Of a DNA stretch of 64,000 nucleotides, positions 17,116-25,385 are shown in pieces. The DNA is from Herbidospora sakaeratensis (GTDB lineage: Bacteria > Actinomycetota > Actinomycetes > Streptosporangiales > Streptosporangiaceae). Location of the stretch: the NCBI RefSeq assembly GCF_001570525.1, contig NZ_BBXC01000007.1, positions 351,085-415,084 of the forward strand, given 5' to 3'. The stretch's first letter is position 1; each line of letters begins with the position of its first letter. The notes under the pieces were generated by a model, which saw only the letters and a list, made by a program, of their open reading frames with translations, did not search any database and was not told the origin of the DNA. A program made the translations under genes and the position numbers.

Positions 17116-17847
17116 CTAGGGCCGCCGCGCCACGAAGACCAACTCGTGGCCCGGCCGGTCGGGTGCCTCGCGCACCTCGTCGACGACGAGGCCGTGCTCC
17201 CGCAGGTCGCGCTCCACCTCGGCCCGCTCACGGAAGCGGAGCGTCGACTCCGAGACCAGCACCTCCCCGTCGGCGAACACGTGGACGCCCCGGAAGCTCA
17301 CGAACGGCAGGCTGACGCCGGTCAGCTCGGCCCACGTCTCGACCCGGCCGACGCCCGGGAGGTCGGTCACCCGCCGGGTGGTCGCGCGGCTCCACCCCGC
17401 CCAGTCGTCCCACACGCGCCGGGCCGGATCGCGCGTCTCGAAGACGAACCGGCCGCCCGGCGAAAGCGCCGCGTACGCGCCGCGCAGCGTCGTGTGCCAG
17501 TCGTGCGGATCGACGATCGCCTGGGCGGCGTTCCCGGTCATCGTCACCAGGTCGACGCGCATCGGCGGCAGGTCGCCCGCGTCGCCGTCGAGCCAGCGCA
17601 CCCGCTCCGCGCCCGGCTTGCCCCGTGCGACGTCGACCGACGCCCGCGCCGGATCGATCCCGGTGACCGTCAGGCCGCGCGCGGCGAGCAGCAGCGCGAG
17701 CACGCCCGTGCCGCACCCGACGTCGAGCACCGACCGCGCGCCGAACTCCTCCGCCATCGCGACATAGGCGTCGAGGTCGCTGCGGTCGGGGTCGAGCGGA
17801 TCGTAGATCGCGGCCAGCCGCGGATGCCCGTAGTTCGCGTCGTTCAC
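17116..17847 (-). CDS. Class I SAM-dependent methyltransferase
   Basis: A 243-residue protein starting at GTG 17847, overlapping the regulator stop (GTGA). SVLDVGCGTGVLALLLAARG is motif I and VTGIDPARASVDVARGKPG the acidic loop, with MRVDLVTMTGNAAQAI (motif IV) and ALSPGGRFVFETRDP (motif V) following. It resembles small-molecule methyltransferases of the Methyltransf_25 group. It is the last gene of a minus-strand run that starts with two secreted DUF4832 proteins, but nothing links its substrate to sugars, and the link may be only positional. Confidence 0.88.
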   Translation of the reverse strand: MNDANYGHPRLAAIYDPLDPDRSDLDAYVAMAEEFGARSVLDVGCGTGVLALLLAARGLTVTGIDPARASVDVARGKPGAERVRWLDGDAGDLPPMRVDLVTMTGNAAQAIVDPHDWHTTLRGAYAALSPGGRFVFETRDPARRVWDDWAGWSRATTRRVTDLPGVGRVETWAELTGVSLPFVSFRGVHVFADGEVLVSESTLRFRERAEVERDLREHGLVVDEVREAPDRPGHELVFVARRP

Positions 17848-18641
17848 GGGATCAGGTCGATCGTGAGGCCCGCGTCGCGCAGCCCGGCGACGAGCCCGGG
17901 GTCGGCCTCGCGGCCGGTGATCAGGAGGTCGGCCTCCGGCAGGGCGCAGATCGGGGCCAGCCCCGTGCGGCCCAGCTTCGACGAGTCGGCCACGACCACG
18001 TGACGGCGCGCGGCCCCCAGCATGCGGCGCTTCATCTCGGCCTCCAGCAGGTGGACGCCGGTGACGCCCGAGACGGCGTCGACGCCGTGGCAGCCCAGGA
18101 ACAGCGTGTCGGCGTTGATGCGGTCGAGCATCAGCGCGCCCATCGGGTCGACCAGGGCGTGGGTCGACGGGCGCAGCGTGCCGCCGGTGAGCAGCACGGT
18201 GACGCGGGGGATCGCGGGCTCCAGTTCGACCGCCACCCGCAGGCTGTTGGTGAAGACGACGACGTCGGTCAGCTCGGGCCGGGCGACCAGCGCCCGGGCC
18301 AGGAACGTCGTGGTGGTGCCGGCGTCGATCACCAGGCTCTCGCCGCTGACGACGAGGGCGGCGGCGTGGCGGGCCAGACGGGTCTTCTCGACGGCGGCGC
18401 TGCCGAGCGCGACCTCGAACGACGGCTCGGCGGGCCGCGCCGGCCGGGCCGGGATCGCGCCGCCCCGGACGCGGCGCAGCGAGCCCTGCCGGTCGAGCAG
18501 CTCCAGGTCGGCGCGGATGGTCACGCTGGTGACGCCGAACAGCCCGGCCAGGTCGGTCACCCGGACGAACTCGTGCTCCAGCACCATCGAGACGATGCGC
18601 TCCCGGCGGGTGTCCGCGGCGACGTCCGCCACGTCGGTCAT
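17844..18641 (-). CDS. DeoR-family transcriptional regulator
   Basis: A 265-residue protein from ATG 18641, overlapping the GH4 stop by four bases. The N-terminal helix-turn-helix reads RRERIVSMVLEHEFVRVTDLAGLFGVTSVTIRADLELLDRQG, shown here in family order of wing and recognition helix, then RRVRGGAI. The sensor domain has DAGTTTTFLARAL, TNSLRVAVELE and LLTGGTLR, typical of DeoR proteins that sense phosphorylated sugars. Coupling to GH4 suggests it controls this glycoside operon, probably as a repressor lifted by a sugar phosphate. Confidence 0.9.
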   Translation of the reverse strand: MTDVADVAADTRRERIVSMVLEHEFVRVTDLAGLFGVTSVTIRADLELLDRQGSLRRVRGGAIPARPARPAEPSFEVALGSAAVEKTRLARHAAALVVSGESLVIDAGTTTTFLARALVARPELTDVVVFTNSLRVAVELEPAIPRVTVLLTGGTLRPSTHALVDPMGALMLDRINADTLFLGCHGVDAVSGVTGVHLLEAEMKRRMLGAARRHVVVADSSKLGRTGLAPICALPEADLLITGREADPGLVAGLRDAGLTIDLIP

Positions 18642-19933
18642 CGGCGCCCGCCCCGCAGGCCCGGCGGCAGCAGCGCGCCATGGGCGTCGAGCAGTTCGTC
18701 GCACAACTCCTCGATGGCCGCCAGGGGCAGGGCGGCGGAGGTGGCAGGGTCGAGCATCACCGCTTGGTACACCGCCGATCGTCTCTCCTCCAGGGCCGCG
18801 GTCACGGTCAACTCAACCACATTGAGGTAGGTCCGGTTCAACGCCGCCAGCTGGACCGGCAGCGCCCCGATCGGCACCGGCCGCACGCCCGCGCCGTCCA
18901 CGTGCGCGGGCACCTCCACGCACGCCTCCGGCGGCAGGTTGTCGATGAGCCCGTGGTTCGGCAGGGTCAGGTAGACCTCGCGCGGGGTCCCGGTGAGCAT
19001 CGAGTGGATCACCTCCGAGGCCATCTCGAAGTGTTTCCACCGGGCCAGCAGCGGTTCGCCGGAGGCCAGTGAGCCGCGCAGCCGCTCGTAGGAGTCGAGC
19101 TTGCGGGCGCTGCGCCGCAGCGCCTCGTCGACGGGCAGGCCGAGCCGCTTGACCTCGCCGTCGTGCGGGAGGAACCACGGCACGTACTCGGCGGCGTGCT
19201 CGCTCGACTCGGTCGGATAGTGGCCGAAACGGCGGTAGATCTCGCCGCGCACGTCGTGGTCGCCCGCGATCAGGGGGTCGAGGTCGGGGTAGAGCGAGCG
19301 GCCGCCGCTCTCGAAGCGCAACACGAACGCCTGGTGGGTGACCCCGGCCGTACGGAAGTCGATCTCGTCGAGTTCGCGGCCGACCAGGTCGGCCAGCAGG
19401 GCGTGGGTGTCGCGGACGGCGTGGCACAACCCCGCGACGTTGCGCAGCGGGCTGCCCGCGCGCACCGCCCAGCACAACGCGGCCATCGGGTCGGTGTAGG
19501 TGAGCAGCCAGGCGTCCGGGCAGCGCCGGGCCATGTCGGCGGCCAGGCCGAGCATCTCGGGGATGGTGCGCAGCGCGCGGAAGACGCCGCCGACGCCGAT
19601 CGTGTCGCCGAGGGTCTGGCGGAGGCCGTACCGGCGGGGGATCTCGACGTCGCGCAGGAGGGCGTCGTAGCCGCCGACGTCGAACTGGCAGACCACGAAG
19701 TCGGCGCCGTCGAGCAGGGCGGGCCTGGTCAAGGCGGCCTCGACGCGCGCGTGCGCGCCGGTCTCCGCGTTCAGCCGGGACGCCAGCGCCTCGGCGGTCG
19801 CGAGGCGGCCGGGGTCGACGTCGTGCAGGGCGATGTGGAGGGCGCCGGCGAGGTCCGTACCGGAGAACAGATCCGAGAGGATCTTGCGGGTGAGTTCGAC
19901 GTTGCCGGCTCCGGTGATGACGATCTTGGCCAT
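18638..19933 (-). CDS. Glycoside hydrolase family 4 (alpha-galactosidase or alpha-glucosidase type)
   Basis: A 431-residue cytoplasmic enzyme. GH4 enzymes use NAD+ and a divalent metal to cleave glycosides by oxidation, elimination and re-reduction. Seen: VITGAGNVELTRKIL at the NAD site, GDTIGVGGVFRALRTIPEM, GLCHAVRDTHAL with the metal-binding cysteine, and AGVTHQAFVLRF with the metal-binding histidine. Family length is usual. A GH36 alpha-galactosidase in the same locus makes an alpha-galactoside a reasonable guess, but GH4 covers alpha and beta and phosphorylated substrates. ATG follows GGGAGG. It lies behind a hairpin that separates it from the upstream DUF4832 gene. Confidence 0.88.
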   Translation of the reverse strand: MAKIVITGAGNVELTRKILSDLFSGTDLAGALHIALHDVDPGRLATAEALASRLNAETGAHARVEAALTRPALLDGADFVVCQFDVGGYDALLRDVEIPRRYGLRQTLGDTIGVGGVFRALRTIPEMLGLAADMARRCPDAWLLTYTDPMAALCWAVRAGSPLRNVAGLCHAVRDTHALLADLVGRELDEIDFRTAGVTHQAFVLRFESGGRSLYPDLDPLIAGDHDVRGEIYRRFGHYPTESSEHAAEYVPWFLPHDGEVKRLGLPVDEALRRSARKLDSYERLRGSLASGEPLLARWKHFEMASEVIHSMLTGTPREVYLTLPNHGLIDNLPPEACVEVPAHVDGAGVRPVPIGALPVQLAALNRTYLNVVELTVTAALEERRSAVYQAVMLDPATSAALPLAAIEELCDELLDAHGALLPPGLRGGRR

Positions 19934-19951
19934 CCGAAACCTCCCGGAGGA

Positions 19952-19979
19952 GCGGCCACCGCCCGGAGGCGGTGGCCGC
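19952..19979. terminator. 12-bp perfect hairpin between DUF4832 gene 1 and GH4
   Basis: Arms 19952-19963 and 19968-19979 pair fully around a CGGA loop. No T-run follows. It could lower expression of the downstream GH4-DeoR-methyltransferase genes relative to the secreted proteins, or stabilise the upstream mRNA. Confidence 0.5.
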
Positions 19980-19985
19980 CCGCTG

Positions 19986-20437
19986 CTATTCGAAGCGGAT
20001 CTCGTCGATGGTGATGGTGGAGTTGCCGCCGTACCAGAAGCCCATGGTCAGCTGGCTGGGGGAGTTGCGGTTGATGCCGTTGGCGGCCATCGGGATGCGG
20101 ATGTCCTGGTAGGCGGTGGTGACGACCGGGTGCGCGCCGCCGTCGAGGGTGTAGTCGGCGAAGAGCTTGGTCGAGCCGCCCAGGCCCAGGTTGAAGTGGG
20201 TCTGCTCGCCGCCGGCCGCGCCCTTGACCCGGATCACCAGGTGGGTCTTGGACGTCAGGTCGACCCCGACGTCGCTGCCGAACCAGCCGCAGTTGTTGTA
20301 GCGCAGGTTCAGCGCGCCGCCGGTGACGACGCCGGAACCGCCGCCGTCGAGGAAGCAGTTCGCGCCGGTCCACTTCCCGAGGTCGTTCTGCGACGGCCAG
20401 GCCGGAGTCCCGTTGTAGTCGTCCAGCACCAGCCCCG
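19986..20437. repeat. Carbohydrate-binding-like module, direct repeat copy 1
   Basis: This stretch codes for the C-terminal module of DUF4832 protein 1 and is nearly identical in DNA and protein to 21998-22447. Both end in GNSTITIDEIRFE and share the NCFLDGGGSGVVTGGAL and TSKTHLVIRVKG blocks. It is a recent duplication or is kept alike by gene conversion. Confidence 0.9.
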
Positions 20438-22001
20438 TGGGACTGGGCGAGGGTGACGGCGAAGGCGAAGGCGAAGGCGATGGTGATGGAGATGGTGATG
20501 GGGATGGAGAAGGACTGGGTGAGGGGGACGGGCAGTTCGGGGCGCACTGGCCGACGGTGAAGGCCGGGGCCAGCACGTTGTAGCCGCCCGCCGCGTGCCA
20601 GGTCCCCGTGTTGGCGAACCTGATCGAGTACTCCGCCCGCGACCGCAGCCCGGCGGCCTGGTCGGGCAGCCACAGGGCCAGCCGGTAGGTCCCGGGCGCC
20701 ACGTTCGACGGCACGGTCACCGTCTGGGTCGCCACGGTGTGCGCGCCGGGCGTCCAGCGGCGCGGGTCGAGGCCGGGCACGGCGAGGTCGTACCGGCGGG
20801 CGCCGTCGTCGAGCACCAGGAAGACCGGGCGCTGCTTCACCGGACCGGCCCACCCGTCGTTGCGCAGGGTGGCGGAGAAGGTCAGCTGCCCGCCGGGCTG
20901 GACCGAGTCGGAGAAGTTCGCGCCGACCAGCCGGAGCCGGTAGCCCATCTTGCGCTTGAGCCGCACGAACGCCGTCTCGGCCGGGTCGTCGCCCGAGGCC
21001 GCCAGGTTGGTGGCCTTCCACTTGTTGGTGTTGACCGCCGCGTAGTCCTCGTTGATCTCGGTGAAGTTGAGCTTGGCCATCTCGGTCTGGACGTTGACCC
21101 CGGCCGCGTCGTTGTAGCCGTCGGAGTTGCAGGTCTCGCCGCCGGTGATGGTGTTGAAGCCGGTGGACGTCATGCGGTCGTACATCCACTGCTTCTTCAC
21201 TTCGATGTCGAACCAGCCCATCCACGAGTTGTTGTCGTAGGTCCCCATGTCGTTGTAGTCGGCCAGGAAGCAGTCGTTGTGGAAGCCGATCCGGTCCTTC
21301 TGCGCCTGGGTGAGCGAGGGCGAGTCGAGCATCTCCTTGATGAAGATCGGATAGCGCATGGCCAGCGGGATCGTGGCCGGGGTGGTCTCCAGGACCCTGG
21401 TGACGATGCGGAGCCGGGTGGCGTACTGGTCCTGGTTGAAGGGGTCGGAGTAGGCGCCCGTGTGCCACTCGCCCCACGCGCCCAGATAGCCGGTCTCCAG
21501 GTGCGCCACCACGTCGGCGTTGGCGGTCAGCACCGCGCCGACCTGCGTGACGTGGCCGAGGATGCGCGCCTCGGGCACGGAGGCCCAGCCGTCCCAGGTG
21601 TAGGCCGGGCGCAGCACGATCTTCAGGCCGGCCGCGCGGACCGCCGCGAGGCCGCTCGCCAGGTTGTCGAGCAGGGCCTGCGGGAGGGTGTCGGTCCCGC
21701 TGTACTTGTCGAGGTGCAGGTAGCTGTGGACGAGGGTGTTGCCGTTCTGCCTCGCCCGGGAGAAGGTGCGGTCGAGCAGGTCGGGGTTGAAGCCGGGGAT
21801 GGTGGCCGCGTTGACGTAGTCGTTGACGGCCGGGTCATTGATGATCTCGTAGCGGTTGTGGTAGCCGCGCTCGGGGTTGGCGATGACGGTGGCGAGGTCG
21901 GCCTGGTAGGTGCGGGTCTGCGCCTCGGCGGTGCCGATGACCAGGCCGGTCACCATCAGGGCCGCCGCCGCGACCACGGCGCTCGTTCTTCTCGGCATCA
22001 T
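19986..22001 (-). CDS. Secreted DUF4874/DUF4832-type protein with Pro-Ser linker and C-terminal carbohydrate-binding-like module
   Basis: A 671-residue exported protein. A signal peptide ends near GTAEA (about 27). Residues 30-330 look like a TIM-barrel glycosidase-type domain with NPERGYHNRYE, HSYLHLDKYSG, LRPAYTWDGW and YLGAWGEWHTGAYSD; residues 330-500 are a beta domain with FVRLKRKMGYRLRL and FRNDGW-type features. A long Pro-Ser repeat then leads to a module of about 145 residues (TGLVLDDYNGTPAWPSQND onward). Characterised enzymes of this family are unknown to me; a glycoside hydrolase is inferred from the fold-like motifs and neighbours. Start overlaps the previous gene. Confidence 0.8.
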   Translation of the reverse strand: MMPRRTSAVVAAAALMVTGLVIGTAEAQTRTYQADLATVIANPERGYHNRYEIINDPAVNDYVNAATIPGFNPDLLDRTFSRARQNGNTLVHSYLHLDKYSGTDTLPQALLDNLASGLAAVRAAGLKIVLRPAYTWDGWASVPEARILGHVTQVGAVLTANADVVAHLETGYLGAWGEWHTGAYSDPFNQDQYATRLRIVTRVLETTPATIPLAMRYPIFIKEMLDSPSLTQAQKDRIGFHNDCFLADYNDMGTYDNNSWMGWFDIEVKKQWMYDRMTSTGFNTITGGETCNSDGYNDAAGVNVQTEMAKLNFTEINEDYAAVNTNKWKATNLAASGDDPAETAFVRLKRKMGYRLRLVGANFSDSVQPGGQLTFSATLRNDGWAGPVKQRPVFLVLDDGARRYDLAVPGLDPRRWTPGAHTVATQTVTVPSNVAPGTYRLALWLPDQAAGLRSRAEYSIRFANTGTWHAAGGYNVLAPAFTVGQCAPNCPSPSPSPSPSPSPSPSPSPSPSPSPSPSPSPTGLVLDDYNGTPAWPSQNDLGKWTGANCFLDGGGSGVVTGGALNLRYNNCGWFGSDVGVDLTSKTHLVIRVKGAAGGEQTHFNLGLGGSTKLFADYTLDGGAHPVVTTAYQDIRIPMAANGINRNSPSQLTMGFWYGGNSTITIDEIRFE
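20438..20530. repeat. Low-complexity Pro-Ser linker coding repeat
   Basis: About 15 repeats of a six-base Pro-Ser unit, seen on the + strand as GGCGAA/GGTGAT/GGGGAT-like hexamers. It codes for a flexible linker that joins the catalytic-like part to the C-terminal module and could vary in length by slippage. Confidence 0.85.
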
Positions 22002-22447
22002 TCGAACCGGATCTCGTCGATGGTGATGGTGGAGTTGCCGCCGTACCAGAAGCCCATGGCGAGCTGGCTGGGGGAGTTGCGGCTGATGCCGTTGGCGGCC
22101 ATCGGGATGCGGATGTCCTGGTAGGCGGTGGTGATCACCGGATGCGCGCCGCCGTCGAGCGTGTAGTCGGCGAACACCTTGGTCGAGCCGCCCAGGCCCA
22201 GGTTGAAGTGGGTCTGCTCGCCGCCGGAGGCGCCCTTGACCCGGATCACCAGGTGGGTCTTGGACGTCAGGTCGACCCCGACGTCACTGCCGAACCAGCC
22301 GCAGTTGTTGTACCGCAGGCTGAGCGCGCCGCCGGTGACGACGCCGGAACCGCCGCCGTCGAGGAAGCAGTTGCCGCCGGTCCACCTGCCCAGGTCGTTC
22401 TGCGAGGGATAGGCGGGCGTGCCGTTGAAGTCGTCGAGCACCAGCCC
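21998..22447. repeat. Carbohydrate-binding-like module, direct repeat copy 2
   Basis: Codes for the C-terminal module of DUF4832 protein 2 and is nearly identical to 19986-20437, with a few substitutions such as LSLRYNN for LNLRYNN and ISRNSPSQLA for INRNSPSQLT. Confidence 0.9.
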
Positions 22448-24340
22448 GGTGGAGGCGCCGGGGTCGGTGACCACGGTGACGGTGTTGCTCACCGGCGACA
22501 GGTTGCCCGCGGCGTCCCGGGCCCTGACCGTGTAGGCGTGGCTCGTGGAGGCGGACAGCCCGCTGTCGGTGTACGTCGTCCCGGTGACGGCGGCGACCTG
22601 CGTGCCGCCCCGGTAGACCTGGTAGCCGGTGACCCCGGTGTTGTCGGTCGCCCCGCTCCACGCCAGCGACACCGACGACGAGGTCTTGCCCGTCGAGGTC
22701 AGCGTGGGCGCGGTCGGCGCGGTGCAGTCGCCGGTGCAGGGCCCGCCGCCGGTGCTGACCGAGCCGAGGTTCACCCAGCCGTCCGAACCCTGGTTGGCGT
22801 TGGCGAACGACAGCGGATAGGGCGGCCGCCACCGGTCGATCGTGAAGTCGGACAACCGGGTCGCGGCCGGCCGGTTGCGCAGCACGGTCTGGGTGACCGC
22901 CTCCAGCGGGTTCCGCACCCGCAGCACCAGCGAGTACGACCCGGCCGGCACCCCCGCCGTGCTGAGGTTGGCGGAGAAGTTCACCGGCCGGCCGAAGTCG
23001 AGGTACTCCGAGGTGTTCCAGTCGGGGAACGCGCGGATCCTGAGCGGCTGCACGGTCCGGATGTCCCAGTCGGTGTCCCACGTCTTCACCACGGCGCCCG
23101 CGCCGTTGCGCAGCCCGAGCACGAACGTCCACGGGTAGTAGAACGGGGCCACCCCGTCGTTCTGGACGGTCACCCCGACCTTGAACGTCGAACCGGCGGA
23201 GGCGTTGAAGTTGGCCTGCGGGATGTGCAGGTTGTAGCCCATCTTGCGGACCCCGGCCGCCACCTTCGGGTCGGTCGGGCTGTAGCCGCCGGCCCCGGTC
23301 TGGTTGATCATCCACGAGATGTGGGTGAGCTCGGTGGCCGCGAGCACGTCGTCGACCTGGCCGCCGCCGGCGGGGTAGTTGGCGTACAGCGAGCCCTGGA
23401 TCTCGGGCCGGGCCTCGCCGCCGATCGACTGCTCGGTCCACCGGTTCTCGGTGCCGGTGTCGAGCATGATCTGGGTGAACGCGTCGTCCCAGCCGTTCAT
23501 CGACCGGGGCAGGGTCATGCTCTTGAGCTGGTTGCCGCGCCACTCCTTGTAGGGCCACGAGTCGTCGTGGAACCCGATGTCGGCCGACTCCGCGCCCGCC
23601 AGGCCGGGGTAGCGCACCTCCAGCTGGAGGTTGTCGAAGGCGGCGTCGTAGGCGTTGATCAGGGTGCGGATCGTGGTGTCGCTCGGCATCAGGTTCGGGT
23701 AGCCGTCGGCGGCGTCGCGGTCGTACGGCCACGTGTGCCACTCGCCCCACAGGCCGACCAGGCCCAGCGACATGAAGCCGGCCCGGGGGTCGTCGTCGTA
23801 GCGGGCCGCGAAGGCGTTGATGAAGCTGATGAACGCGGCGATGACGTCGGGGTCGTCGTAGTCGGGGCTGACGGTGCCCCAGAACCCGTTGGCGCGCAGC
23901 GCCGTCTTGCCGTTGAGGCAGGGCGGGATGCCGTTGCCCGGGTGGGAGCCGGTGCCGCCGGGATACTCGACGTAGAACCGGAAGGCGAGCTGGCGGCCCC
24001 AGACGGCGGCCTCGTCGAGGGCCTTCTCGAAGACCGTCCAGTCGAAGACCGAACAGCTCGACGGGTCCTTCATGACCTCGTTGAGGGCGAAGTAGCTCCA
24101 CAGGACGCCGCCCGGGAACTTCGCTCCGTAGTCGTCGCCGGGGAACAGGTAGGGCGCGAACCCCTTGAGGGGCTGGCCGACCGGCGTGTTGGCGTAGGTG
24201 TAGGTGTGGGTGGTCAGTGCGGTGTCGGGGGCCGGACCGGCGGGCGGCCGGGGCGGCGGACCGGCCGCGGCCTCGGCGGGGAGGGCCTGGCCCAGGAGCA
24301 GGGTCGTGAGGGCGGTCAGGGCGGCGAGCCAACGCTTCAT
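21998..24340 (-). CDS. Secreted DUF4832-type protein with fibronectin III domain and C-terminal carbohydrate-binding-like module
   Basis: A 780-residue exported protein from ATG 24340 behind GAGGC; GTG 24358 is an in-frame alternative. A signal peptide ends around PAEAAA (25). The TIM-barrel-like part has PLKGFAPYLFPGDDYG, LAFRFYVEYPGG, VSPDYDDPDVIAAF and GLVGLWGEWHTWPYDRD. A beta domain with FANANQGSDGW follows, then a fibronectin III domain (TAPTAPTLTSTGKTSSSV to VTVVTD), then the same C-terminal module as protein 1. GEWHTWP and SPDYDDP are shared with the third member at 27389. It is the first gene of the minus-strand operon. Likely a polysaccharide-degrading or -binding enzyme; activity unknown. 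Confidence 0.8.
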   Translation of the reverse strand: MKRWLAALTALTTLLLGQALPAEAAAGPPPRPPAGPAPDTALTTHTYTYANTPVGQPLKGFAPYLFPGDDYGAKFPGGVLWSYFALNEVMKDPSSCSVFDWTVFEKALDEAAVWGRQLAFRFYVEYPGGTGSHPGNGIPPCLNGKTALRANGFWGTVSPDYDDPDVIAAFISFINAFAARYDDDPRAGFMSLGLVGLWGEWHTWPYDRDAADGYPNLMPSDTTIRTLINAYDAAFDNLQLEVRYPGLAGAESADIGFHDDSWPYKEWRGNQLKSMTLPRSMNGWDDAFTQIMLDTGTENRWTEQSIGGEARPEIQGSLYANYPAGGGQVDDVLAATELTHISWMINQTGAGGYSPTDPKVAAGVRKMGYNLHIPQANFNASAGSTFKVGVTVQNDGVAPFYYPWTFVLGLRNGAGAVVKTWDTDWDIRTVQPLRIRAFPDWNTSEYLDFGRPVNFSANLSTAGVPAGSYSLVLRVRNPLEAVTQTVLRNRPAATRLSDFTIDRWRPPYPLSFANANQGSDGWVNLGSVSTGGGPCTGDCTAPTAPTLTSTGKTSSSVSLAWSGATDNTGVTGYQVYRGGTQVAAVTGTTYTDSGLSASTSHAYTVRARDAAGNLSPVSNTVTVVTDPGASTGLVLDDFNGTPAYPSQNDLGRWTGGNCFLDGGGSGVVTGGALSLRYNNCGWFGSDVGVDLTSKTHLVIRVKGASGGEQTHFNLGLGGSTKVFADYTLDGGAHPVITTAYQDIRIPMAANGISRNSPSQLAMGFWYGGNSTITIDEIRFE

Positions 24341-24416
24341 GGGGGCCTCGGTTTTCACATCGAAACCTGGACGTAACGAATTACAAACAGGAATCTTCGC
24401 TTTCGCAACCCTCCGT

Positions 24417-24473
24417 GAGGTACTTATGATTAGCTCTTGACAAATTTTCGCTAGCCTACATCATTACTTCCGG
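24417..24473. promoter_or_regulatory. Conserved divergent regulatory element, copy A
   Basis: The sequence has GAGGTACTTATGA, then TTGACAAATTTTCG with -35-like TTGACA at 24437-24442, then ACATCATTA. The same blocks with the same spacing occur at 28721-28771. The element lies between the DUF4832 operon (-) and the permease operon (+). The -35 box fits the permease gene; the -10 box is not clear. TTGACAA reads TTGTCAA on the other strand, so it could serve both directions. I infer a shared operator-promoter of one regulon, perhaps read by the ROK or DeoR protein. Confidence 0.7.
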
Positions 24474-24485
24474 AAAGGGGCGCGC

Positions 24486-25373
24486 ATGCAGGCGGTTCTG
24501 AGGAAGCGTGACGACCGGGTGGCCGGCTGGTTGTTCCTGCTGCCGGTGCTGGTCGGTTTCCTGATCTTCTACGCCTATCCGACGGTCCGCGGCGTCTGGT
24601 ACTCGTTCACCGACTACAGCCTGCTCAACGACCCCGCCTACGTCGGCGCCGACAACTACCGCGAGCTGGTCGGCGACGGGCAGTTCTGGAACGCCCTCAA
24701 GGTCACCGCCTACTACGTCGTGGTGAACATCGGCTCCCAGACCCTGCTCGCGCTCGGCCTGGCCGCGCTGATGCACCGGCTGACCCGGTCGGTCGTGCTG
24801 CGCGCGGCGCTGCTGGTGCCGTGGCTGGTGCCGAACGTGACGATCGGCCTGCTCTGGGCCTGGCTGCTCGACCCCGACCTGGGCTTCGTCAACCACCTGC
24901 TCGGCGTCGTCGGCGTCGACACCACGTTGTCGTTCAACTCGCCCACCTGGGCGATGCCGCTGGTCGCGCTGGTCAACAGCTGGGCGTACACGGGATACAC
25001 CGCGCTGCTGCTCTACGCCGGGATGTTGCAGATCCCGCAGGGCCTCTACGAGAGCGCGTCGATCGACGGCGCGGGGGAGGTGCGCATGTTCCGGTCGATC
25101 ACGCTGCCGCTGCTGCGGCCGATCATCGCGCTGGTGCTGGTCGTGTCGCTGATCGGCTCGTTCCAGATCTTCGACACCGTCGCGGTCGTCTACGGCGGCA
25201 AGGCGCCGATCCCCGAGGCCCGCGTCATCTACTACTACATCTTCCAGCAGGCCTTCACCTACTTCCACATGGGCTACGCCGCCGCCGTGGCGATGGTCCT
25301 CGTGCTGGTCCTCGGCGTGCTGACCGCCGTGCAGATGCGGATGCTGCGCGCGTCCCGGTCGGACCTGGGCTAA
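24486..25373 (+). CDS. ABC sugar transporter permease, MalF/LacF type
   Basis: A 295-residue protein with six predicted membrane segments, starting with AGWLFLLPVLVGFLIFYAYP. The cytoplasmic EAA loop is ESASIDGAGEVRMFRSITLPLLRP, quoted here as the E-A-S...D-G-A motif, which docks on the ATPase. GGGG at 24477-24480 is the ribosome site. It pairs with the next gene. No ATP-binding subunit is present in the locus, which is common for actinomycete sugar importers that use one shared MsiK ATPase. The binding protein lies at 28845, in a separate transcription unit. Confidence 0.92.
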   Translation: MQAVLRKRDDRVAGWLFLLPVLVGFLIFYAYPTVRGVWYSFTDYSLLNDPAYVGADNYRELVGDGQFWNALKVTAYYVVVNIGSQTLLALGLAALMHRLTRSVVLRAALLVPWLVPNVTIGLLWAWLLDPDLGFVNHLLGVVGVDTTLSFNSPTWAMPLVALVNSWAYTGYTALLLYAGMLQIPQGLYESASIDGAGEVRMFRSITLPLLRPIIALVLVVSLIGSFQIFDTVAVVYGGKAPIPEARVIYYYIFQQAFTYFHMGYAAAVAMVLVLVLGVLTAVQMRMLRASRSDLG

Positions 25374-25385
25374 GGAGCTCCCCCC

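Noticed and set aside
20440-20530. GGCGAAGGCGAT-like array considered as a CRISPR or regulatory repeat
   Set aside because: It is simply the Pro-Ser linker coding sequence of the DUF4832 protein; units are too short and have no spacers.
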